From Candidatus Syntrophosphaera thermopropionivorans (lineage in GTDB: Bacteria > Cloacimonadota > Cloacimonadia > Cloacimonadales > Cloacimonadaceae), in contig NZ_SMOG01000002.1 in NCBI RefSeq assembly GCF_004353895.1, positions 103,428 to 167,427 on the forward strand: a DNA stretch of 64,000 bases. Reading direction: 5' to 3'. Below are positions 56,296 to 63,140 of the stretch, in pieces (positions within the stretch are counted from its first letter, which is position 1; each line of letters begins with the position of its first letter). The notes below the pieces were generated by a model. That model saw only the letters and a program-made list of their open reading frames with translations, did not search any database and was not told where the DNA came from. A program made the position numbers and the translations under genes.

Positions 56296-56365
56296 AACTT
56301 ATGTCCCATTTCGGACATAAGCTGGACATGAGCTGGACATGAGCTGGACATAAGTTGGACATCGG
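56296..56365 (-). repeat. 11-bp direct-repeat array with terminal inverted copy (array B)
   Basis: AACTTATGTCC (56296-56306), spacer CATTTC (56307-56312), then four tandem units in the opposite orientation: GGACATAAGCT (56313-56323), GGACATGAGCT twice (56324-56345), GGACATAAGTT (56346-56356), and a decayed unit GGACATCGG (56357-56365). Read on the minus strand this has the same design as the array at 40341-40401, with spacer GAAATG. Flanking sequences of the two arrays are not alike. Confidence 0.9.
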
Positions 56366-56485
56366 TTCCCCTATTATTAGAAGGTTAATGTTTACGAATT
56401 AATAACAAACAAAGAAACCTAAAATGAAGCAATTATCGGATTCTTAGACTACAGTTTAGGTCATCAAAAAATGGAGTTTTTTTGC

Positions 56486-56514
56486 TTGACAAAGGGGATT
56501 ATAAAAATTTATAT
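56486..56514 (+). promoter_or_regulatory. Promoter of tRNA-Lys (and probably metK)
   Basis: TTGACA (56486-56491), a 17-bp spacer and TTATAT (56509-56514), about 10 bp before the tRNA 5' end. It is the best sigma-70 match in the window. No separate promoter fits in the 10 bp between the tRNA and the riboswitch. Confidence 0.65.
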
Positions 56515-56524
56515 GTATAGAAAT

Positions 56525-56600
56525 GCATCTCTAGCTCAGCTGGTAGAGCAACTGACTCTTAATCAGTGGGTCCGGGGTTCGAATCCCCGGAGATGTACCA
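56525..56600 (+). tRNA. tRNA-Lys (anticodon CTT)
   Basis: A 76-nt tRNA with encoded CCA. Acceptor GCATCTC/GAGATGT starts with a G1·U72 wobble. D arm GCTCAGCTGGTAGAGC, anticodon stem ACTGA/TCAGT with loop CTCTTAA (CTT at 56558-56560), T arm CGGGGTTCGAATCCCCG, discriminator A. Lysine AAG codons are read by CUU. Confidence 0.95.
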
Positions 56601-56610
56601 AAATTTTTAG

Positions 56611-56660
56611 ATGCGGTGATTTGCCCTTTGCTCCGCGGCAAAATGTGCTAAAGTGCGGCA
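56611..56660 (+). promoter_or_regulatory. SAM-II-like riboswitch upstream of metK
   Basis: P1 is GCGG (56613-56616) with CCGC (56633-56636). Its loop begins with the conserved TGATTT (56617-56622). Pseudoknot pairings are visible: TTTGC (56627-56631) with GCAAA (56638-56642), and TGCC (56622-56625) with GGCA (56657-56660). The conserved GCTAAA (56647-56652) sits between them. This order (GUGAUUUG, short loop, P1 3' strand, AAA, GCUAAA, closing GGC) matches my recollection of the SAM-II consensus, and metK makes SAM. SAM-V shares the same core and is an alternative. Not verified with a covariance model. Confidence 0.75.
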
Positions 56661-56664
56661 TTTT

Positions 56665-56691
56665 ATCCGGCTTTAGCAGCCGGATTTTTTT
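56665..56691 (+). terminator. Intrinsic terminator/attenuator between riboswitch and metK
   Basis: ATCCGGCT (56665-56672) and AGCCGGAT (56678-56685) form a perfect 8-bp GC-rich stem with loop TTAGC and a T run. CTTTAGCA (56671-56678), spanning arm and loop, is complementary to TGCTAAAG (56646-56653) of the aptamer, giving an antiterminator alternative. Confidence 0.88.
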
Positions 56692-56768
56692 ATATATAAA
56701 AACAAAGTGAAGCATAGCTGCATCTTGAAACAGGAAATATATTCTGTAAGTTAATAAAGGAGAAATGA

Positions 56769-57941
56769 ATGACTGCCTTACATGAGAACAAACCGTGTGA
56801 GAAAAATGAGTATGTGTTTACTTCTGAATCAGTGTCAGAAGGTCATCCAGATAAGGTCTGTGACCAGATATCAGATGCTATACTGGATGCTTATTTGAAA
56901 GAGCATCCCAGCTCGCGAGTAGCTTGTGAGACGCTATGCACTGAAAATAGAGTAATTCTTTCAGGAGAAATATCTTCTCCAGGTAACTTGAGTCTGGATA
57001 TAGAACCTATCGTACGTAATGTAATTAGAAACATTGGCTATATCCATCCTGGCATTGGTTTTGATGATAATTGTGAGATCAATAACTATCTCCATTCCCA
57101 GGAAACAGCATTAAGAGAAAATGAAGGGGCTGGTGATCAGGGTTTGATGTTCGGTTATGCCTGCACTCAAACCAGACACTATATGCCTGCCCCAATTGCA
57201 ATGGCACATAAGCTATTACAAAATCTGGCAGAGCTTCGCAAAAATGGAACTATCCCCTATCTCCTACCTGATGCTAAATCCCAGGTCAGTATGCGTTTTT
57301 GTGGTAGAAAACCCGTCTCAGTGGAAACTGTTGTTATCTCAACTCATCATAAACATATCAGCAAATCAGAATTTGAAGAAATGAAACGAGCCATAAATCA
57401 ACTGGTTATTAAACCTACCATAGAAGAAATGGAAAACGATACTTGCAGCACTTTTCAAGCTAATAATTATCAGGTGAAAATTAATCCTTTGAATGAATGG
57501 GAAGACGGTGGTCCTGCTGCAGATACAGGACTTACTGGAAGAAAAATCATAGTTGATACTTATGGTGGATGGGCACAACATGGAGGTGGAGCCTTTTCAG
57601 GTAAAGATGCCACCAAAGTTGACCGTAGTGCTTCCTATATGGCAAGACATATAGCAAAAAGTATTGTCGCCTCTGGTTTAGCAGAAGAATGTTTGCTACA
57701 ATTTAGTTTTATAATTGGTGAAGCCGAACCTGTATCTTTGATGGTGGATACTTTCGGAACCGGTAAGATGAGTGAAAAAGAACTGGAATCCCTTATTCGT
57801 AAGAGTTTTCCCTTGACAGTAAAAGGGATAATAGAGTATCTTGATTTAAGAAAACCTATATTTTTCCCTACTGCTTCCTATGGTCATTTTGGTCGTGATG
57901 ATGAAAACTTTACCTGGGAAAGGGTCAAAGAATTAAAATAG
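56769..57941 (+). CDS. metK: S-adenosylmethionine synthetase
   Basis: A 390-residue enzyme that makes SAM from methionine and ATP. Motifs: FTSESVSEGHPDKVCDQIS, GAGDQGLMFGYAC and the P-loop-like GGGAFSGKDATKVDRSA. I use ATG 56769, seven bases after AAAGGAG; an out-of-frame ATG at 56765 is not coding. Expression is likely repressed by SAM through the upstream riboswitch and attenuator. Confidence 0.97.
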   Translation: MTALHENKPCEKNEYVFTSESVSEGHPDKVCDQISDAILDAYLKEHPSSRVACETLCTENRVILSGEISSPGNLSLDIEPIVRNVIRNIGYIHPGIGFDDNCEINNYLHSQETALRENEGAGDQGLMFGYACTQTRHYMPAPIAMAHKLLQNLAELRKNGTIPYLLPDAKSQVSMRFCGRKPVSVETVVISTHHKHISKSEFEEMKRAINQLVIKPTIEEMENDTCSTFQANNYQVKINPLNEWEDGGPAADTGLTGRKIIVDTYGGWAQHGGGAFSGKDATKVDRSASYMARHIAKSIVASGLAEECLLQFSFIIGEAEPVSLMVDTFGTGKMSEKELESLIRKSFPLTVKGIIEYLDLRKPIFFPTASYGHFGRDDENFTWERVKELK

Positions 57942-57949
57942 GCAGGATA

Positions 57950-58753
57950 ATGGACTTATATCAAAAGCTTAAGACCACACCAGCTTTCTTCTTAATTGCA
58001 GGTCCTTGTGTGGTAGAAAACGATACAGTTATGCATAAAGTGGCAGAAACTTTAGTTCAACTGCAAGAAGAAACTGGCATTATCGTGGTATTTAAAGCTT
58101 CTTATAAAAAAGCAAATAGAAGTTCAGTTGATTCCTATATGGGACCGGGTGAAGAAGAAGGTTTACGCTCTCTGGAACATATAAAGAGTGAATTCCATCT
58201 TCCTGTATTAACCGATGTTCATGAAAGAATTGAAGTTGAAGCAGCAGCTCAGATCTGTGATATCCTGCAAATTCCAGCTTTTCTCTGTCGTCAAACTGAA
58301 CTTATACAAGCTACAGCTGCTACAGGAAAAATCATCAATATTAAAAAGGGGCAATTTATGGCTCCTGAAGATATGCAACAAACTGCACTAAAAGCCGGAA
58401 ATAATCAACAAATACTGCTCACTGAACGAGGAACTTGTTTTGGCTATCATAATCTGGTAGTAGATTTTCGCAGCTTCAGTATTATGCACTCTTTGGGCTA
58501 TCCTGTGGTCTATGATGTAACGCATTCTCTCCAATTACCCTCAGCTGGTAAGGTATCAGGTGGCAATCCAGAATTTGCACCTATGATGGCAAAAGCAGCC
58601 ATAGCTACAGGTAAAGTGCAGGGACTTTTTATAGAAACACATCCTGAGCCAGAACAAGCTTTGAGTGATGCGGCAAGTATGTTGAGGTTAAATATGCTTG
58701 CTCCTCTGATTAAGGAATGTTTAAAAATAGCTCATTTAAAGGATAACGAATGA
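57950..58753 (+). CDS. kdsA: 3-deoxy-8-phosphooctulonate synthase (KDO-8-P synthase)
   Basis: A 267-residue aldolase-type enzyme joining PEP and arabinose-5-phosphate for LPS KDO. Motifs: IAGPCVVEN, FKASYKKANRSS, LTDVHE, IPAFLCRQTEL, LTERGTCFGY and YDVTHSLQLP. It starts 8 bp after metK and overlaps kdsC by 4 bp. A Cys in the metal-site position (GPCVVE) suggests a metal-dependent form. Confidence 0.96.
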   Translation: MDLYQKLKTTPAFFLIAGPCVVENDTVMHKVAETLVQLQEETGIIVVFKASYKKANRSSVDSYMGPGEEEGLRSLEHIKSEFHLPVLTDVHERIEVEAAAQICDILQIPAFLCRQTELIQATAATGKIINIKKGQFMAPEDMQQTALKAGNNQQILLTERGTCFGYHNLVVDFRSFSIMHSLGYPVVYDVTHSLQLPSAGKVSGGNPEFAPMMAKAAIATGKVQGLFIETHPEPEQALSDAASMLRLNMLAPLIKECLKIAHLKDNE

Positions 58754-59307
58754 ATTTTATTAATATACAAAAACCTTTGAAACCTTCTTTAGACTGGACA
58801 AAGATTAAACTAATGGTCTTTGATTGCGATGGTGTGCTCACTGATGGAAGAATTATTTACGATAGTGCTGGCAATGAAAGTAAAAATTTTGATGCTCATG
58901 ATGGTATGGGTTTTAATATTTTAAAACATACTGATATTAAAACCGCTGTTATTACCGGCAGAAATTCACCTCTTTTAGAGCGTCGTTGCCAGGACCTGAA
59001 GATAGACTTTCTTTTCCAGGGAGTCTTGAAAAAGCTGGATAAAATTAATCAGTTACTTCAGGAACTTGGATTGGACTTTGATAATCTACTGATGATGGGC
59101 GATGATTTTAATGACCTTCCTTTGATGCTAAGGTCTGCCATCTCTGTTTGTCCAGCTGATACCTGTGAAGATGTTAAAGCTTTTTGTGATATTATTACCC
59201 AACATAGTGGTGGAAGAGGAGCAGTTAGAGAATGCATTGAACTACTGCTTACCAATCAAGGAATCTATGAGCAAGCATTGCTCTCCTATCTTAATTCTAT
59301 CAGTTGA
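58750..59307 (+). CDS. kdsC: 3-deoxy-D-manno-octulosonate 8-phosphate phosphatase KdsC
   Basis: A 185-residue HAD phosphatase without a cap domain. Catalytic FDCDGVLTDGRI (motif I), VITGRNS (motif II), and MGDDFNDLPLM (motif IV) are intact. It removes phosphate from KDO-8-P, the product of kdsA just upstream. Its 3' end overlaps the lptC start by 41 bp. Confidence 0.94.
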   Translation: MNFINIQKPLKPSLDWTKIKLMVFDCDGVLTDGRIIYDSAGNESKNFDAHDGMGFNILKHTDIKTAVITGRNSPLLERRCQDLKIDFLFQGVLKKLDKINQLLQELGLDFDNLLMMGDDFNDLPLMLRSAISVCPADTCEDVKAFCDIITQHSGGRGAVRECIELLLTNQGIYEQALLSYLNSIS

Positions 59308-59839
59308 GTTAATCCTTTTATGCTCTCTATTAGCACTTAGTGCTTGTGGAAAAAGTAAACTGGATATTCAAACGGAATCAATGAAACGTGGGATTCCAGA
59401 TGAGACGAGCACAAATGTGACTCTTACCGAATACGAACAAAATAAAATCGCTTATATTTTAAATGCGGAAAGAATAGATCGTTATTACGACCGCCGCATT
59501 CTGAATGCATATAAAGTAGAAATTCAAGCTCTGGACAAGAAAACGGGTGGAACTTCTTTTTTAAAAGCAGATAGCACAATTGTAGATGAAGCCAGAAATA
59601 TGATCATGGCACATGGGAATGTTAAGCTAATTTCAGCTGAAGGAAGCATCTACACCAATCGTATGATTTGGGACCGAAATAGCGATGTCATAGTTGCACC
59701 GGACACAGTTATGCTCGTCAGAGCAGGAAATATATTACGAGGAAGAAATCTCCGAACAAATTTAAGTATTTATCCAACTGAAATGGATAGTATCTCCGCA
59801 GAAGGTTTATGTGAAGAAAAAGAATTTCTTAATTGGTAG
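59267..59839 (+). CDS. lptC: LPS export protein LptC (lipoprotein form)
   Basis: A 190-residue protein starting at ATG 59267, with AAGGAA nearby and a lipoprotein signal (MSKHCSPILILSVELILLCS then LLALSAC). The longer frame upstream lies in kdsC. The beta-jellyroll pattern KADSTIVDEARNMIMAHGNV, IYTNRMIWDRNSDVIVA and the ILRGRNLRTNLSI tail match LptC. E. coli LptC is helix-anchored; a lipobox (LSAC) here implies lipid anchoring, common outside proteobacteria. It overlaps lptA by 29 bp. Confidence 0.85.
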   Translation: MSKHCSPILILSVELILLCSLLALSACGKSKLDIQTESMKRGIPDETSTNVTLTEYEQNKIAYILNAERIDRYYDRRILNAYKVEIQALDKKTGGTSFLKADSTIVDEARNMIMAHGNVKLISAEGSIYTNRMIWDRNSDVIVAPDTVMLVRAGNILRGRNLRTNLSIYPTEMDSISAEGLCEEKEFLNW

Positions 59840-60893
59840 TGTTCTGCTTTTAATTCTGCTTCCTATCTGGGCACAAAAATCAGAGCCTTTACGAGTGATT
59901 CATTCAGATAAATTATATCTAACTAAAGTTCAGGATGAACAGGTAATGCGTCTTGAAGGTAAAGTCCATTTCTTCTATGGTAAGACTGAATTTCACAGTG
60001 ATCGTGCCACTATTTTCAATCTGCAAAAGATAGCCCGTCTGGATGGTAATGTTAAGGTTAATAATGATTCTTTAACCCTGTTTGCTGATAGTTTAACCTA
60101 CTATCGCATTCCCGATGAACTTAATGCAGGTGGAAAAATCTATATTGAAGAGAACCAAAAAGGCAGTGCTTTTCGGTGGTTTCGTTCCAATTATGCTATC
60201 TATAACCAAAAATATAATCAAATTACTGTATGGGAAAATGTCTCTGCCTATGATAAAGAAGAGAATGTTTCCATATTTTGTGGTTACGCTTTTTGGGATA
60301 GAAATGAAGGTTATGCTTATATGATTGAGAAACCCAGAATAATCACAGCTCAGGAAGATACTCTTTATGTGAATGCTGATAAGATGGAATACTTTGAAAA
60401 AGAACGGAAATTAGTGGCAACTTTCAATGTCCAGGCTCAAACCCGTGATTACCGAACCGTCAGTGATTTTCTGCTCTATTTCTTAAAAGAAGATAAAGCT
60501 GTCTTCACGGGAATGCCAGAATTCCATTCTGATTATGCAAAAGCTGAAGCGGGTGAATTTTATCTATATTTTAAAGAAAGAAAATTGAATAGAGCTGAAC
60601 TCGTTGATTCCTGTAGAGTAGAATTTTCTGAAGAAGCAATGGGACCTAAATTTAACTGGGTGGTAGCAGATTATATTGATATTGGATTTGAAGAGAACCA
60701 AATCCGTTCTTTCAATGCTGAAAGAGCAGTTCAATATCGCTATATTCGTCAAAAGACAGATAAAAACGATTACTTTGATAACACAGCCACTGGTGATTAT
60801 CTGGAGGTTCAGTTTACTCCAGAGAATAAACTTGATTATATGAAGATGAATATGAACATCAAGGGTATCTACAAATTCCAAAACAAATCTTGA
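59811..60893 (+). CDS. lptA: LptA/OstA-like LPS transport protein, extended
   Basis: A 360-residue periplasmic protein from GTG 59811 with signal peptide MKKKNFLIGSVLLLILLPIWA. Repeated jellyroll strands (HSDRATIFNLQKIARLDGNV, LFADSLTYYRIPDELNAGGK, VNADKMEYFEKERKLVATFN) define an OstA/LptA fold. It is about twice the ~185 residues of E. coli LptA and probably holds two OstA units, so it could span the periplasm alone or as fewer copies. The position between lptC and lptB supports LptA function. Confidence 0.82.
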   Translation: MKKKNFLIGSVLLLILLPIWAQKSEPLRVIHSDKLYLTKVQDEQVMRLEGKVHFFYGKTEFHSDRATIFNLQKIARLDGNVKVNNDSLTLFADSLTYYRIPDELNAGGKIYIEENQKGSAFRWFRSNYAIYNQKYNQITVWENVSAYDKEENVSIFCGYAFWDRNEGYAYMIEKPRIITAQEDTLYVNADKMEYFEKERKLVATFNVQAQTRDYRTVSDFLLYFLKEDKAVFTGMPEFHSDYAKAEAGEFYLYFKERKLNRAELVDSCRVEFSEEAMGPKFNWVVADYIDIGFEENQIRSFNAERAVQYRYIRQKTDKNDYFDNTATGDYLEVQFTPENKLDYMKMNMNIKGIYKFQNKS

Positions 60894-60925
60894 CAGACAG
60901 AATAGATTCATCTAAGGGTTAATTT

Positions 60926-61675
60926 ATGGAAATTCACAAAATTCAAGCCCAGCACTTGGCAAAGATATACGGAAAACGCAAGGTAGTCAACGACCTCAGT
61001 ATGGAAATGCAACAGGGAGAAGTAGTTGGTATTCTCGGTCCTAATGGAGCTGGTAAAACTACAACCTTTTATATGATTCTCGGCTTAACCAAACCTAATG
61101 AAGGAAAAGTTCTGCTGGATAATAAAGATATAACGCATCTTCCTATGTATCGTCGTGCCAGACTTGGTCTGGGATACCTAGCGCAGACACCTTCAATTTT
61201 TTCTAAACTTACCGTAGAAGAGAATATACTGGCTATATTGCAGACTTTGAAGATAAGTAAACAGGAACAAAAAAGAAAACTGGAAGAAGCTTTAGCAGAA
61301 CTTAATCTAACGCCTCTTGCCAAACAAAAAGCTTACACTCTTTCTGGAGGTGAGAGACGTAAACTGGAGATTACTCGCTCTTTGCTAACTAATCCAACAT
61401 TCATCTTTATGGATGAACCTTTTGCTGGCGTTGACCCTATCACCGTGGCAGATATTCAGGATATTATTGCTAAATTGAGAGATAAGAATATCGGAATAAT
61501 GGTCACCGACCACAATGTATTTGAGACTTTGAAAATAGTGAACCGTGCTTATATTATATTTGAAGGAAAAATTATAGTATCCGGTTCCTCATGGGAGCTG
61601 ATAAATGATGAAAAAGCAAAAAAATTATATTTAGGAGATAGGTTTTTAACTAATCCTTTTGAGTCCCGACAATGA
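60926..61675 (+). CDS. lptB: LPS export ABC transporter ATP-binding protein LptB
   Basis: A 249-residue ABC ATPase: Walker A GPNGAGKTTTFY, Q-loop YLAQTPSIF, signature LSGGERRKLEI, Walker B FIFMDEPFAGVDP and H-loop VTDHNV. It drives LPS extraction with LptFG (not in the window). It overlaps rpoN by 4 bp. Confidence 0.96.
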   Translation: MEIHKIQAQHLAKIYGKRKVVNDLSMEMQQGEVVGILGPNGAGKTTTFYMILGLTKPNEGKVLLDNKDITHLPMYRRARLGLGYLAQTPSIFSKLTVEENILAILQTLKISKQEQKRKLEEALAELNLTPLAKQKAYTLSGGERRKLEITRSLLTNPTFIFMDEPFAGVDPITVADIQDIIAKLRDKNIGIMVTDHNVFETLKIVNRAYIIFEGKIIVSGSSWELINDEKAKKLYLGDRFLTNPFESRQ

Positions 61676-63129
61676 ATAGTTTTAATCAGAACATATCAAT
61701 GCAGGAAAAACAGGAGCTTGCTTTAAAGCCAAAGATGCTACAATCTTTGAAAATGCTCACTCTTCCCATCCTGGAACTGGAAAATTATATTAAACAAGAG
61801 CTGGTTAACAATCCATTGTTGGAACTCCGTGATGAAAAAGAAGAAGAAGATTTAGAAGAGACCCCTATGACATTTGTTCCTGAAGAAAGTCAGAAAAACC
61901 TGGATGATACAGATAGTTCATTTGAATGGGGACAGACCATAAGTGAAGCTAAGGAACTAACTGAAATTTTGGACCAATGGAATGAATATCATCAAAACTA
62001 TGAAGGTTCTTCTTCTAAACCGGAAAAAGATAAAGGTGAAGCTTTATTAATTTATGAAGAAAGTGGCATTGAGCAATTTATGCAACAACTTTATCCTCTA
62101 TCCTTGCCTGATAATGAGATAGATTTTGTAGCCGAAATGCTTGATAACTGCGATAGTTATGGATACCTATCTCCCGAATTTAATTTGGAAAGAGCTGCCA
62201 GAGCTTATGGTATTTCTCCAGAAAGAGCAAAGGTCATACATAACATAGTACTACAATTACCTCCCAAGGGTATTACTTCTCGCAATATCAGTGAATGCCT
62301 GTTAGCTCAATTATCTGAAGAAGAACGCCAGAATAGTATCCTTGTAGGTTTATGCACTGACCAATTTGAAAATTTAATTCATCGTCGTTTTCAAAAAATA
62401 GCCTCCTATTATGGCGTTTCTGAGGATTGTATCTTATTCTGGCGAGATGTGATAGCTAAACTTGACCCTAAACCAGGTTTGCGAATTCTCACTCCTAATA
62501 CTGCCTATATAGTTCCCGATATTACCATAAAAAGAATAGATGACGACTTTGAGGTAATTATCAATGACCATATAAGCCCTAATATAATCATCAGTCCACA
62601 TTATCTTAAGTTAATGGCACATGGTTTTCTGGATAAAGAAACTCTTAAATTCGTGAGAGAACGGATAAATAGTGCTAAATTTCTCATTAAGAGCATCTAT
62701 ATGCGAACCCGCACTTTGGAACGAGTTACTAAGGCAATCATCAAGTATCAATCCGATTTTTTCTATAATGGGACAGGTATAATTCAACCTCTAACCTATT
62801 CTGTTATAGCACGAGAGCTTTCAGTTAATGAATCCACTATATCCAGAGTGGTAAAACATAAATATGCAGAAACTCCTTACGGAATTTATGCTTTGAAGGA
62901 CTTTTTCTCCAGCACGGCTGGAATTGATACTCGCAATGAAAACATTTCTCGTCAGCAGATTAAATCTTTTATTTGCAAGATGGTAGAGAATGAAGATAAG
63001 AAACACCCTCTTAGTGACCAGGAATTAGTTAATCTTCTTAAAAAGGAAGGGTTAATTATTTCCCGAAGAATTGTAGCTAAATATAGATTTGAACTGGGTA
63101 TTCTAAATAGTCGTTTACGCAGGATGTAA
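61672..63129 (+). CDS. rpoN: RNA polymerase sigma-54 factor
   Basis: A 485-residue sigma-54. The Gln/Leu-rich N-terminal activator region (QNISMQEKQELALKPKMLQS, LPILELENYIKQ) and an acidic linker lead to the core-binding domain. A helix-turn-helix (VIARELSVNESTISRVVKHK) precedes the RpoN box SRRIVAKYR near the C-terminus, which reads the -24 element. Enhancer-binding activators are not in this window. It follows lptB as in proteobacteria. Confidence 0.97.
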   Translation: MNSFNQNISMQEKQELALKPKMLQSLKMLTLPILELENYIKQELVNNPLLELRDEKEEEDLEETPMTFVPEESQKNLDDTDSSFEWGQTISEAKELTEILDQWNEYHQNYEGSSSKPEKDKGEALLIYEESGIEQFMQQLYPLSLPDNEIDFVAEMLDNCDSYGYLSPEFNLERAARAYGISPERAKVIHNIVLQLPPKGITSRNISECLLAQLSEEERQNSILVGLCTDQFENLIHRRFQKIASYYGVSEDCILFWRDVIAKLDPKPGLRILTPNTAYIVPDITIKRIDDDFEVIINDHISPNIIISPHYLKLMAHGFLDKETLKFVRERINSAKFLIKSIYMRTRTLERVTKAIIKYQSDFFYNGTGIIQPLTYSVIARELSVNESTISRVVKHKYAETPYGIYALKDFFSSTAGIDTRNENISRQQIKSFICKMVENEDKKHPLSDQELVNLLKKEGLIISRRIVAKYRFELGILNSRLRRM

Positions 63130-63140
63130 AGGAGAAACTC

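Larger units (their letters stand above)
55946..56524. other. AT-rich divergent region with repeat array B and tRNA-Lys promoter
   Basis: A 579-bp gap between yihY (minus) and tRNA-Lys (plus). It contains the 11-bp repeat array at 56296-56365 and a promoter at 56486-56514. Another TTGACA at 56271-56276 with TAACTT 18 bp later would overlap the start of the array. No coding frame is convincing. Confidence 0.55.

Noticed and set aside
56471..56710. 79-codon plus-strand frame
   Set aside because: It runs through the tRNA-Lys gene, riboswitch and terminator; the frame is an artefact of structured RNA sequence.
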